Source: Kutzneria chonburiensis (GTDB lineage: Bacteria > Actinomycetota > Actinomycetes > Mycobacteriales > Pseudonocardiaceae). Taken from it: a DNA stretch of 64,000 nucleotides. The translations under genes and the position numbers were made by a program. The DNA lies in contig NZ_CP097263.1 of assembly GCF_028622115.1 (NCBI RefSeq), forward strand, positions 1,550,001-1,614,000, in the 5' to 3' direction. Every line of letters starts with the position of its first letter. Positions within the stretch are counted from its first letter, which is position 1. This document shows, piece by piece, positions 1-7,900 of this stretch. Below the pieces are notes generated by a model that was not told where the DNA came from, did not search any database, and worked only from the letters and a program-made list of their open reading frames with translations.

Positions 1-1334
1 TTGCCGGTCCACGCGAAGCGTGACCAGTAGCCGATCATGCGGTCGGCCAGCGCCTGCTGCGCCGGCTTGTCGAGGTGGCCGAACAGGTACTGGAGTTCGG
101 CGCCGTGGTACGCGCCGAGTGGGAAGAGCGGATTCGGCCACCCCGGCGCGTTGTCGTCGGCGAATTCGTCGGCGTAGGTGGGTACCAGGCCGCTGGCGAA
201 CTGGTCGGTGCCGAGCGAGGTGCAGGAGAAGAACCAGTCCGTGGTGGATCGGGCGAAGGTGAGCGCGGGGTTGTCGCCGGCCGGGTAGTGGGCCAGGACC
301 TGCGGTGCGGCGGCCTTGAACACGCCGGTCTGGAGCTGCGCGTACTGGTCCGCGGTGATCCCGTCGGGGTACTGCTGGGCGATCAGGATCGTTGCCTCGT
401 CACGATTGCTGCTGACCAGCAGTGGCACCCGGTTGAACTGTCCATTGTGGAAGGCGTCGGCCGGCTTCACCGGAATCACCGAGCCGCCCCAGACCGGATG
501 CCAGCTGTAGGTCGGGCTGTACGGAATCGCCGCGGCGGCGGCCAGCAACTCGTCCGGTGTCTTGCTACGCAAGCAAACCAGGTCGGTGCAGCCGAGTTGG
601 GCGGTGAGGGCGGTGCCGTTGCGCTCGGCGATCGCCTTGTCCGGTTCCGGCGCCAGGCACCCACCGCTTTCGGTGATGGCCCGCTGGAACAGTCCGGCCG
701 CGCCGGGGGAGGCCAGGTTCATGCAGACACTGGCCCCGCCGGCCGACTGTCCGAACAGCGTGACATTGCCTGGATCGCCGCCGAAGGCCGCCGCGTTGGC
801 CTTGACCCAGCGCAGCGCCGCCTGTTGGTCCTGGATGCCGTAGTCGCCGGACTGATCGCCGCCTTCGGCGTCCAGCGCCGGATGGGCGAGAAAGCCCAGT
901 ACGCCGAGGCGGTAGTTCAGCGTCACGACGATCACGTGTGCCTTGGCGGCGAAGCTGCGGGGATCGATGTCGTTGCCGGCTCCCGAGATGAAGCTGCCGC
1001 CGTGCAGCCACACCATCACGGGCAGCCGATGGGCTTCCGGCGGCGTGGAAACGTTGAGATACAAGCAGTTCTCGTCGGTATGAGGCTCGCCCGGCGCCTG
1101 CGGACACGCGTTGCCGGGGGCCGTCGCGTCCAAGGTCTGAGTCCACGGTTGGACCGGTTCCGGCGGCCGCCAGCGCAATGCGCCCACGGGCGGGGCCGCG
1201 TAGGGAATCCCTTGGTACGAACGATAGTTAGCGGTAACAGTACCGTGGATCGGACCGTCGGTGGTGGTGACGGTCGCGACCGGGCAGGGGGTGAGCAGTC
1301 CGGCCAGCAGGGTGAGCACGAGAAGCTTCGGCAT
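1..1334 (-). CDS. Secreted type B carboxylesterase (3' end outside window)
   Basis: This is an alpha/beta-hydrolase of the carboxylesterase/lipase type B family, expected to hydrolyse ester bonds outside the cell. The N-terminus (MPKLLVLTLLAGLLTP) is a signal peptide. The oxyanion-hole HGG lies near residues 111-113, the nucleophile motif GQSAGG has Ser near 197, the acid is Glu in NRDE near 313, and the catalytic His is in GAYHGAEL near 410, so the full triad is present. DENCLYLN near 87-94 is the usual family signature. The gene runs off the left edge after about 444 codons, and the family is usually about 500 residues. The ATG directly abuts a palindrome and has no Shine-Dalgarno sequence, so the message may be leaderless. 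The physiological substrate is not visible. Confidence 0.93.
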   Translation of the reverse strand, partial: MPKLLVLTLLAGLLTPCPVATVTTTDGPIHGTVTANYRSYQGIPYAAPPVGALRWRPPEPVQPWTQTLDATAPGNACPQAPGEPHTDENCLYLNVSTPPEAHRLPVMVWLHGGSFISGAGNDIDPRSFAAKAHVIVVTLNYRLGVLGFLAHPALDAEGGDQSGDYGIQDQQAALRWVKANAAAFGGDPGNVTLFGQSAGGASVCMNLASPGAAGLFQRAITESGGCLAPEPDKAIAERNGTALTAQLGCTDLVCLRSKTPDELLAAAAAIPYSPTYSWHPVWGGSVIPVKPADAFHNGQFNRVPLLVSSNRDEATILIAQQYPDGITADQYAQLQTGVFKAAAPQVLAHYPAGDNPALTFARSTTDWFFSCTSLGTDQFASGLVPTYADEFADDNAPGWPNPLFPLGAYHGAELQYLFGHLDKPAQQALADRMIGYWSRFAWTG

Positions 1335-1335
1335 G

Positions 1336-1359
1336 GTTAGTACGCTAAAGCGTACTAAC
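1336..1359. promoter_or_regulatory. Palindromic operator abutting the carboxylesterase start
   Basis: A perfect inverted repeat has 11-base arms (GTTAGTACGCT and its complement) around a two-base centre. It ends one base before the carboxylesterase ATG. It would overlap the promoter, as expected of a repressor operator of TetR or MarR type. No regulator gene is adjacent on the visible side. Confidence 0.6.
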
Positions 1360-1439
1360 AGGAGGTCGCCACCGAATTTCCGGTCGGGTGTCGAGATACG
1401 GTCGGCCCGTTTCGTCCTCGGGCCCGCGAGCCCGGCCGA

Positions 1440-1457
1440 CCGGCGATTTCTCGCCGG
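1440..1457 (-). terminator. Hairpin downstream of the MDMPI-like gene
   Basis: A 7-bp stem CCGGCGA/TCGCCGG with a TTTC loop lies 18 bases past the stop of the leftward gene ending at 1476. There is no U-tract, which is common for actinobacterial terminators. The role is inferred from position. Confidence 0.4.
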
Positions 1458-1475
1458 CCGGCTCCGTGACCTCGA

Positions 1476-2045
1476 CTAGGCCTTGCGTCCGAGGAAGGCC
1501 AGCAGGCGGGTCTGCTCGTCGGCGTCGTCCGGCGGCGTCAGCTCCGGGCCGAAGAAGCCCGGCTGGCGGATGACGTTCGCCCGTGACCACTCGAACGCCG
1601 CCGACACCGCCGCCGGGTCGAGGACAATCGGTCGGGCCAGTGCGGTGGCGATGTCCCAGGTGTGCGTGACGGTGTCGCTGAGCAGCAACGTCACCACGCC
1701 GACCAGCGGAATCTCCCCGACTCCCGGCAGCGACACCGGCTTGACCAGTGTTTCCTCGGTCAGCGTCGCCGACGCGGTGGCGCGCGCTTCCCGCCATGAC
1801 TCGACCGGGTCGCCGTCGACCACCACCCCTGGATGCGCCGCACCCGGGGCGCCACGGTGCTCGGCGTAGTCCTCGCCGGTCGCCCACGCCCTCAGCTGCC
1901 GCTGCGCCCAGATCACGTGCCCGGCGACGTCCCGCACCGACCAGTCCGGGCAGGTCGACGGCGTTTCCCACTGGTCGGGTCGGACGCCGGCCAGCACCGC
2001 GTCGAACCCGTCCTGGGCGCGCCCGTACAGCTCCATCACGTTCAT
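1476..2045 (-). CDS. Maleylpyruvate isomerase N-terminal-type metal-binding protein (TIGR03086-like)
   Basis: The protein has 189 residues and the DinB/mycothiol-dependent maleylpyruvate isomerase fold: a helical start, the conserved TPSTCPDWSVRDVAGHVIWAQ segment near residues 28-47 with the metal-ligand His, and a second His in DTVTHTWDI. Members bind a divalent metal and probably act in thiol-dependent detoxification, but most have no assigned substrate. The start ATG has a good AAGGGG ribosome site. The gene stands alone and is divergent from the 2OG oxygenase. Function beyond family is unknown. Confidence 0.85.
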   Translation of the reverse strand: MNVMELYGRAQDGFDAVLAGVRPDQWETPSTCPDWSVRDVAGHVIWAQRQLRAWATGEDYAEHRGAPGAAHPGVVVDGDPVESWREARATASATLTEETLVKPVSLPGVGEIPLVGVVTLLLSDTVTHTWDIATALARPIVLDPAAVSAAFEWSRANVIRQPGFFGPELTPPDDADEQTRLLAFLGRKA

Positions 2046-2165
2046 CGGTGATCCCCTTCTTGCCGTGCGTACACCTCAAGGACGAACGGCGGCGGCCCAT
2101 CAGGACAGAACGCGGCGACCGATTTCCGCCAGCTTCGTCGCGTCCGTGATCGGCAGACTCGGGGC

Positions 2166-2879
2166 ATGACCAAGTACGAGCGGCGGGTCGCCGCGGCGGA
2201 CTGGGCGGCGGTGACGGCCGAGCTCGACGACTACGGCTGCGCGCTGCTGCCGCGGCTGCTCACGCCAGCCGAGTGCGCCCGGATGATCGCCCTGTGGCAG
2301 TCCCCGGAGCGGTTCCGCGCCGAGATCAACCTGCGGCGGCACCGGTTCGGCGACCATGGCGACTACCGGTACTTCGCTGAGCCTTTCCCCGAGGCCGTGG
2401 CGGAGTTGCGGCAGGCTTTGTATCCGCGACTGCTGCCCATCGCTCGTGACTGGTACCAGCGGCTCGGCCGTCCCACCGAGTGGCCGGAGAGCTTGGACGA
2501 GTGGCTCCGGATCTGCCACGACGCCGGGCAGACCCGGCCGACCCCGATCCTGTTGCGCTACGAGACCGGCGGTTGGAACGCCTTGCACCGGGATCTGTAC
2601 GGGGACAAGGTGTTCCCGCTCCAGGTCGTGATCAACCTCAGCGCGCCCGGCGAGGACCACACCGGCGGCGAGTTCCTGCTCGTCGAGCAGCGGCCGCGGG
2701 CCCAGTCGCGCGGCACCTCAACCCTCATCCCCCACGGGCACGGCCTCGTCTTCACCACCCGCGACCGTCCCGTTCAGGGCTCCCGCGGCTGGTCCGCCTC
2801 GCCGGTTCGACACGGCGTATCGGCCGTCCGTTCAGGTTTGCGGCACACCCTCGGGCTCGTCTTCCACGACGCCACCTAG
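2166..2879 (+). CDS. 2-oxoglutarate/Fe(II)-dependent oxygenase (PF09859-like)
   Basis: This 237-residue protein looks like the 2OG-Fe(II) oxygenases often annotated as prolyl hydroxylase-like or Oxygenase-NA. The iron triad is visible as HRD (His141, Asp143) and His216 in VRHGVS. Arg226 in SGLRHTLG is the likely 2-oxoglutarate anchor. The jelly-roll segment FPLQVVINLSAPGEDHTGGEF lies between them. The protein should couple 2-oxoglutarate decarboxylation to substrate hydroxylation; the substrate is unknown. It has its own promoter region shared divergently with the preceding gene. Confidence 0.85.
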   Translation: MTKYERRVAAADWAAVTAELDDYGCALLPRLLTPAECARMIALWQSPERFRAEINLRRHRFGDHGDYRYFAEPFPEAVAELRQALYPRLLPIARDWYQRLGRPTEWPESLDEWLRICHDAGQTRPTPILLRYETGGWNALHRDLYGDKVFPLQVVINLSAPGEDHTGGEFLLVEQRPRAQSRGTSTLIPHGHGLVFTTRDRPVQGSRGWSASPVRHGVSAVRSGLRHTLGLVFHDAT

Positions 2880-2933
2880 CGTTAGCGAACGATCTCGGAC
2901 ACGCGTTCGAGCCGTGACGGCAGACCTGGTCAG

Positions 2934-3096
2934 GTGAACGGGAACTCGCGGACGGCGTCGTCGGCGTCGCGGAGGCGGCGAGCCGGTCCAGCTCGCCGGC
3001 GTCGACGAGGTGGCCGTGCCCGTTGATCAGGTCGGTGATGTCGATCCGGTCCTGGTTGGTCAGCGGCCTCGTTCGCCCCCGGCTAAGATGAGACAC
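2934..3096 (-). pseudogene. Remnant of a SnoaL-like (NTF2-fold) gene
   Basis: Read leftwards, about 35 codons encode the typical start of a SnoaL-like polyketide-cyclase/NTF2-fold protein (LTNQDRIDITDLINGHGH, then VDAGELDRL). After DRL the homologous reading jumps frame and stops within about 15 codons, so the remaining 100 or so residues of the family are missing. It lies divergent to the TetR gene at 3152 and behind its putative operator, the usual position for such a regulator's target. I infer a decayed target gene; a short independent ORF is the alternative. Confidence 0.4.
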
Positions 3097-3124
3097 GGTC
3101 CGGTTAGCTCGACGGTAACGGACC
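3097..3124. promoter_or_regulatory. Putative TetR operator
   Basis: GGTCCG and CGGACC form perfect 6-bp outer arms separated by 16 bases, with GTTA and TAAC lying just inside them. The site is between the TetR gene and the leftward SnoaL remnant, where an autoregulatory operator is expected. Confidence 0.5.
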
Positions 3125-3151
3125 ATGTCCCCGGTTAGCAAGGGTGGGTCG

Positions 3152-3685
3152 ATGCGAGCGGATGCCCGGCGCAACTACGAGCGGCTGCTGGACGAGGCGC
3201 GGACCGCGTTCGCCGAGTTCGGCGTGGATGCCTCGCTCGACGACATCGCGCGTCGGGCCGGCGTCGCCAGCGGGACCCTGTACCGGCATTTCCCGACCCG
3301 GTTGGACCTCGTCGAGGCCGTGCTGGCCGACCAGATCGCCAAGCTGGCCGAGCTCGGGCGCGTTCTGCTGGACTCGGACGACGTCGTCGGTGCCGTGCGG
3401 GCGTGGCTGGGGGCGACCATCGCGCACGGCATGACCTATCGGGGGCTCGCGGCCGAGGTGATGAACTCGGCATTGAGCAGCGAGGTGTTGTCCGAGCTGC
3501 ACGGCCAGTTGTTCGAGGTCGGGGCCGCGTTGCTGGACCGCGCCTTCCAAGCCGGCGCGATCGTCGCCGTCGACGAGACCGACGTGCTGGGCATGGCCGG
3601 CGGCATCGCCTGGGCTGCCCGTGACGATGCAGCGCAGGCGGACCGACTGCTCTCGCTGCTCATGAACGGCCTCCGCCAGCCATGA
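3152..3685 (+). CDS. TetR family transcriptional regulator
   Basis: The N-terminal helix-turn-helix is clear: ASLDDIARRAGVASGTLYRHF near residues 23-43, followed by a helical ligand domain. The protein has 177 residues from ATG 3152, which follows AAGGGTGGG. An in-frame ATG at 3125 would add nine residues but sits on the operator end, so I prefer 3152. It probably represses itself and the decayed divergent SnoaL-like gene. The inducer is unknown. Confidence 0.88.
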   Translation: MRADARRNYERLLDEARTAFAEFGVDASLDDIARRAGVASGTLYRHFPTRLDLVEAVLADQIAKLAELGRVLLDSDDVVGAVRAWLGATIAHGMTYRGLAAEVMNSALSSEVLSELHGQLFEVGAALLDRAFQAGAIVAVDETDVLGMAGGIAWAARDDAAQADRLLSLLMNGLRQP

Positions 3686-3694
3686 CGCATGGCC

Positions 3695-4594
3695 CTAGGC
3701 GTTGCCACGGCGAAGGCGTTCGGGTGCCTGCTCAAGGAGCGCGGTGGTGGCCAGCGGGGCTTGACCGTGCAGCGCCTCCCAGCGCGCGTTGTGGGCGGCC
3801 GGCCACAGGCTGGCGGCCCAGGCGACCTCCAGCTCGGCGCCGCTGAAAGGGCGGCGGAAGTCCTGATAGGCGGCGAGGAACGCCTCGGAGCTGGCGACCG
3901 GGGCCAAGGTGGGCTGGCTGGAGTTGGCAAACGAGCCACTGGCCGCGCCGACCAGGGCGGCCTCGGGTTGCCAGGTGAGGCTGTCCCAGTCGTGCACGAC
4001 ATGGACGTCAAAACCCCGCCAGCGCAGGTTCTGGGCCTCGAAATCGCCGTGTCCCAGGACGGAGGGGAGCCCGGCGGCGAGCAGCCGGCGACGGACGCGG
4101 ACGGCGGTCTCCCCGACGTGAGGCGGAACCGCCGACTGGGCAAGGGAATCGAGGATGGGGATGGTCGGCCACAAGCCCGGATCGGAGTGATCCCACCGAA
4201 TCCAGCGCGGATTAGGCAGCGGGGGAGCGACCGTGACCGCGGCGAGCGTGGTCATCAGGTGGGCAAAGACCGAGGCATAGCGGACGGCGACATCGGGACC
4301 GTCGCCGGGCAGAACCTCGCCGCCGGGACGGAACTCCTCGGCGTGCACGGCCACCGTGCCGACCCGGGTCACGGGCGTCAACGGCCGGGCACAAGGAAAG
4401 CCGAGCGAAGCCAACCGGAGCTGGGCGGCCACGCAAGCCGCCTCCCGCCCCTCGGCGGGACGTGACTTGACGACGACCTCCCGGCCGTCGGCCAGGCGAA
4501 CGCCGGCCACCGTGGAAATCGACGTGACCTCGAACAGCGTCGCCGCGACCGAACTCCCCAGCTGCGCAAGACACCACGCCGGCAACCAGTCCAT
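3695..4594 (-). CDS. Aminoglycoside phosphotransferase-family kinase (APH)
   Basis: The protein has the APH/choline-kinase fold. GREVVVKSRP carries the nucleotide-binding Lys, LGHGDFEAQNLRW is the catalytic loop with the Asp base, and VVHDWDS holds the metal-binding Asp. It should phosphorylate a small hydroxylated molecule with ATP. I place the start at MDWLPAWCLAQLG (4594), the usual family start; an upstream GTG at 4651 adds 19 residues. It ends nine bases from the TetR stop (convergent). No antibiotic cluster is nearby, so a resistance role is not supported. Confidence 0.8.
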   Translation of the reverse strand: MDWLPAWCLAQLGSSVAATLFEVTSISTVAGVRLADGREVVVKSRPAEGREAACVAAQLRLASLGFPCARPLTPVTRVGTVAVHAEEFRPGGEVLPGDGPDVAVRYASVFAHLMTTLAAVTVAPPLPNPRWIRWDHSDPGLWPTIPILDSLAQSAVPPHVGETAVRVRRRLLAAGLPSVLGHGDFEAQNLRWRGFDVHVVHDWDSLTWQPEAALVGAASGSFANSSQPTLAPVASSEAFLAAYQDFRRPFSGAELEVAWAASLWPAAHNARWEALHGQAPLATTALLEQAPERLRRGNA

Positions 4595-4658
4595 GGTGAC
4601 GACTGTGCCAGCAAAGTCCTCCGGCGGGGCCGAAACCCCACCGGAGGACACGAGAAAC

Positions 4659-5873
4659 TCAGCCGGCGGAGCCGGTCTGCACGGCCTTCCAGGCGCCGTT
4701 GGTGACGGCGTAGGCGGTCAGCACCTTGTTCTTGCTGTCGCCGTACTGGTCGAAGCCGACCGCGCCGGTGGCGCCATCGGCGGTGTAGGAGCCGATGTTC
4801 TTGATCAGCGTGTCGCGCAGGGAGTTGCTCCAAGTGCCGTCGCCGATGGTCTTGGCCACGCTGGCGATGATGGCGTTGGCGGCGTCATAGGCGAAAGCGC
4901 CGTAGGCGGCGTAAGGATCCTGGTAGCCCTTGGCGTTGTACGCCTTGATGAAGTTCTGCGCGGTGGGCAGCTGGTCGGTTGGCGCGCCGACCGAGGTGGC
5001 GACGTCGCCCTCCTTGCCGCCGAGGCTGATGAACTTGGGATCGAAGTCGCCGTCGCCGCCGACCAACGGGCCGGTGATGCCGAGCGTGGCGGCCTGCCTG
5101 GACAGGGGGCCGGCGACCGGGTACTCGCCGCCGAAGTACATCGCCTCCGGCTTGTGCGACTTGACCTTGGTCAGCACCCCGGAGAAGTCGGTGTCGGTGT
5201 CGCTGACCTGCTCGCGGTCCACGATGGTGGCCCCGTCCTTGGCCGCCTGCTTGGCGAACTCGTCGGCCAGGCCCTTGCCGTAGGTCTTGCCGTCGGTGAT
5301 GATCGCGATCTTCTTCTTGCCCAGCTTGTTCACCAGGTAGTCGGCGCCGTACGGGCCCTGCAGCGCGTCGGTGGTGCAGACCCGGAAGTACGAGTCGAAC
5401 TGGCGCTTGGGCGCCGCGGCGTTGTCGCCGATGGTCAGCGACGGGTTGGTGTTGGCCGGCGACACCTGCGGGACCTTCTTCGCCGCCAGCACCGGCTGCA
5501 CGACCTGCGCCACCGAGGAGTTGTACGTGCCGACCACGCCGACCACGGAGTCGTCGGCCGCCAGCTTGCCCGCGGCCTGGGCGCCGACCTGCGGCGTGGC
5601 CTGGTCGTCCTCGCCGACCATGGTCAGCTTGTAGCCCTTCACCGTGCACTTGGCGTTGGCCTCGTCGACGGCCAGCCCGGTGGCGTTGCGGATGCCGAGG
5701 CCCACCGCGGACAGATTGCCGGTCAGCGGGGCCACCACCCCGACGACCAGGTTGCCCTTGCTGGTGTCGCAGCCGCCGGTGGCGCCGGCTTCGGTCTTGT
5801 TCGTGCCGCAGGCGGCCAGCAGCAGCAGGACGGCGGGCGCCACCGCGAGCCGCGCAACGCGAGATGACATCAC
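4659..5873 (-). CDS. Branched-chain amino-acid-type ABC transporter substrate-binding lipoprotein (LivK family)
   Basis: The 404-residue protein begins with a lipoprotein signal ending in LLAAC (Cys22). It continues with a type I periplasmic-binding fold (GVVAPLTGNLSAVGLGIRNA, VGEDDQATPQ, GTYNSSVAQ, SPANTNPSLT). Such proteins deliver amino acids or aromatic/amide ligands to LivHMFG permeases. No permease or ATPase gene is adjacent, so this is an orphan receptor in this window. The start has a GAAAGG ribosome site. The ligand cannot be read from the sequence. Confidence 0.92.
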   Translation of the reverse strand: MMSSRVARLAVAPAVLLLLAACGTNKTEAGATGGCDTSKGNLVVGVVAPLTGNLSAVGLGIRNATGLAVDEANAKCTVKGYKLTMVGEDDQATPQVGAQAAGKLAADDSVVGVVGTYNSSVAQVVQPVLAAKKVPQVSPANTNPSLTIGDNAAAPKRQFDSYFRVCTTDALQGPYGADYLVNKLGKKKIAIITDGKTYGKGLADEFAKQAAKDGATIVDREQVSDTDTDFSGVLTKVKSHKPEAMYFGGEYPVAGPLSRQAATLGITGPLVGGDGDFDPKFISLGGKEGDVATSVGAPTDQLPTAQNFIKAYNAKGYQDPYAAYGAFAYDAANAIIASVAKTIGDGTWSNSLRDTLIKNIGSYTADGATGAVGFDQYGDSKNKVLTAYAVTNGAWKAVQTGSAG

Positions 5874-6180
5874 AGAAACCTTTCACACACTGGAAAAGAC
5901 CCCAGGCAGCCGGGAGTGCTACTGGTGGTGCCGGCGGATTCGGCGCAGCGGACGATCAGGTGTCCACGGCGAACGCGAGCCTACGACGGAGAACCTCCGG
6001 TGAGTGTTGGTCGCCTTCCCGCCGACCCGTTTGTCTGCACGATCGGTCACACGGGTGATCCCGCTGGTCGATACCGGTATCCGGTGGCCGAAAATCCGGT
6101 GTTTCGCCCTTGTGGGCAAGGAATGTCCCGTCCCGTTCGCGCAGTGGGCGAGTCGAACACCCGTATCGGGACGGAAAAGC
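5874..6180. other. Intergenic region, no gene seen
   Basis: These 307 bases lie upstream of the LivK-type gene and downstream of the leftward decarboxylase-like gene. I see no convincing reading frame. A perfect 12-base palindrome GATACCGGTATC is at 6070-6081, and a shorter CCCGTATCGGG is near 6163-6173. The former could be an operator for the binding-protein gene, but nothing else supports that. Confidence 0.4.
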
Positions 6181-6687
6181 CTAGGATTCGGACTCCACAA
6201 AGGACGTCGGCGCCCGTACCACCAGGTGGAAGTCGTTCAGCCACAAGGCGGGTACCTCGGCCGACGTCCGCAGGCACGGCAGGTCGGCCGAGACTTCGAG
6301 GCGTGCCAACCGAAGTCGTCCGTGCCCGATGCCGTAGAAGAACCGTGACCCGAGGCCGAAAGCCGGGGCGACGAACGGCACCCGGGCCGACCATCGAGGA
6401 CTGCCCGAGAACCTGACGTCCAGTCGACCGTCCTGCGCCGTCATGGTGAGGCCTCGGTTCCGCCAGGTGAACGTGGCGAGTTCCTTGGGCAGTCCCCAGA
6501 TCTCCCGGCCGCCCCACAGCGATTCCACGCTGTCCACCCAGATCCCGTGCACCCACAGGCCCACGCGAAAGCCGCGCCGCACCACGCTGCCGACGAACAC
6601 CTCGTTGTAGCTGAGGGTGCCTTCGCGATACCGGACGACCGCGAGCACCATCCGCGGGCCGCCGACCGGCAGCGGGGCGATCCACAT
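6181..6687 (-). CDS. Acetoacetate decarboxylase-family protein, interrupted by an upstream in-frame amber codon
   Basis: The 168 residues match the acetoacetate-decarboxylase superfamily: RYREGTLSYNEVFVG, VHGIWVDSVESLWGGREIWG, then LPKEL, where Lys is in the position of the Schiff-base lysine. The same frame continues upstream of this ATG. Codons from 6831 (ATG) or 6732 (ATG CAG ACC TAT CCG) read TYPPAP, then TAG at 6703-6705, then WSTGTMWIAPLPV. YPPAPW is the usual start of these proteins. The gene therefore looks like a full-length member (about 180-217 residues) broken by one nonsense codon, or restarted at 6687. A sequencing error is possible. Confidence 0.7.
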   Translation of the reverse strand: MWIAPLPVGGPRMVLAVVRYREGTLSYNEVFVGSVVRRGFRVGLWVHGIWVDSVESLWGGREIWGLPKELATFTWRNRGLTMTAQDGRLDVRFSGSPRWSARVPFVAPAFGLGSRFFYGIGHGRLRLARLEVSADLPCLRTSAEVPALWLNDFHLVVRAPTSFVESES

Positions 6688-6904
6688 CGTGCCGGTGGAC
6701 CACTACGGCGCGGGCGGATAGGTCTGCATACCCACGATGCTGCCATCGAACACGCCGGTCCGCCCGGCGGTGATGTCAATTCTGTAATCGGCGGTTCGCC
6801 CGGCTGGAGCACGGCGTTGTCCTGTTGTCATACGTACTGTTCGTGAGATGAATGTCCAGGTGAGGGCCGGGTTGCCGGGCATATGTGGGGTCCTCGCGCA
6901 ATGG

Positions 6905-6936
6905 TTGACATTTGACTTGCCGAATTGACATTTGAC
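6905..6936 (+). promoter_or_regulatory. Direct repeat upstream of the Endo H gene
   Basis: TTGACATTTGAC occurs twice exactly, at 6905-6916 and 6925-6936, 20 bases (two helical turns) apart. The second copy ends 18 bases before the ATG. Each begins with TTGACA, a consensus -35, but the phased duplication suggests a two-site activator or repressor. Confidence 0.55.
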
Positions 6937-6954
6937 GCGCGCGATAGGAGTTCG

Positions 6955-7857
6955 ATGGTGACATTAGGGCGGATCGCGGCCGCGGTGGCCGTTGCGGCCG
7001 CGGCGGCGCTGGTCGGCACGACGGGAACGGCCCCGGCGGCGGTGGCCAAGGCGGTGGCCAAGACCGGGCCGATCTCGGTGGCCTACGTCGAGGTCAACAA
7101 CAACAGCATGACCAACGTCGGCAAGTACACGCTGGCCAAGGGCGGCAACGTCTTCGACGTCGCGGTGATCTTCGCCGCCAACATCAACTACGACACCACG
7201 ACCAAGTCGGCGTACCTGTACAACAACCCGAACGTGCAGCGCACGCTGGACAACGCGGCCACCGAGATCAAGCCGCTGCAGGCCAAGGGCATCAAGGTGA
7301 TGCTGTCGATCCTGGGCAACCACGAGGGTGCAGGCTTCGCCAACTTCCCGAGCCAGGCCGCGGCGGCCGCGTTCGCCAAGCAGCTGTCCGACACCGTCAC
7401 CAAGTACGGCCTCGACGGCATCGACTTCGACGACGAGTACGCCGAGTACGGCAACAACGGCACCGGCCAGCCCAACGCCAGCTCGTTCGTCTACCTGGTC
7501 ACGGCCCTGCGCAACCTGATGCCGAACAAGCTGATCTCGCTGTACAACATCGGGCCCTCGGCCTCGCGGCTGAGCTACAACGGGGTGAGCGTGGACTCGA
7601 AGTTCAACTATGCCTGGAACCCGTACTACGGAACCTGGGGCGTGCCGGCGATCAAGCTGCCCAAGTCGGGCCTCTCGCCGGCGGCCATCGAGATCGGCGC
7701 GACGGCCACCAGCACGGCGGCCGACCTCGCCCGGCGCACGGTGTCCGGCGGCTACGGCGTGTACCTGACGTACAACCTCAACGGGACCGACCAGCACACC
7801 TACATCTCGAGCTTCACCAACGTGCTCTACGGCAGCGCTGCGGTGTACAAGAAGTAG
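6955..7857 (+). CDS. Endo-beta-N-acetylglucosaminidase, Endo H type (GH18), secreted
   Basis: Endo H cleaves the chitobiose core of high-mannose N-glycans. The catalytic segment GLDGIDFDDEYAEYGNN (residues 152-168; Asp159 and Glu161 as the active pair), the strand ISLYNIGPSASRLSY and the YAWNPYYGTWGVP segment are those of Streptomyces Endo H. ATG 6955 follows ATAGGAG; the first 36 or so residues (MVTLGRIAAAVAVAAAAALV and on) form a signal peptide. Length (300) fits the family. It probably scavenges glycans from plant or fungal glycoproteins. The downstream hairpin at 7866-7900 ends its transcript. Confidence 0.95.
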   Translation: MVTLGRIAAAVAVAAAAALVGTTGTAPAAVAKAVAKTGPISVAYVEVNNNSMTNVGKYTLAKGGNVFDVAVIFAANINYDTTTKSAYLYNNPNVQRTLDNAATEIKPLQAKGIKVMLSILGNHEGAGFANFPSQAAAAAFAKQLSDTVTKYGLDGIDFDDEYAEYGNNGTGQPNASSFVYLVTALRNLMPNKLISLYNIGPSASRLSYNGVSVDSKFNYAWNPYYGTWGVPAIKLPKSGLSPAAIEIGATATSTAADLARRTVSGGYGVYLTYNLNGTDQHTYISSFTNVLYGSAAVYKK

Positions 7858-7865
7858 TCGAAACG

Positions 7866-7900
7866 CGGCTACCGCTCACACGTGAGGTGGGCGGTAGCCG
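7866..7900. terminator. Bidirectional terminator
   Basis: CGGCTACCGC and GCGGTAGCCG form a perfect 10-bp stem with a 15-base loop between the convergent Endo H gene and the gene at 7876-8451. The right arm lies inside the last codons of the leftward gene. Confidence 0.75.

Noticed and set aside
75-1340. Long rightward reading frame opposite the carboxylesterase
   Set aside because: It is a shadow in GC-rich DNA; the leftward frame carries an intact esterase with signal peptide and triad.
3695-4594. Aminoglycoside resistance gene
   Set aside because: The kinase fold is clear, but the family is broad and no antibiotic cluster or resistance-specific motif supports this.
6070-6081. GATACCGGTATC palindrome as an operator
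   Set aside because: It is a single 12-base palindrome with no regulator nearby and no second copy; chance is not excluded.
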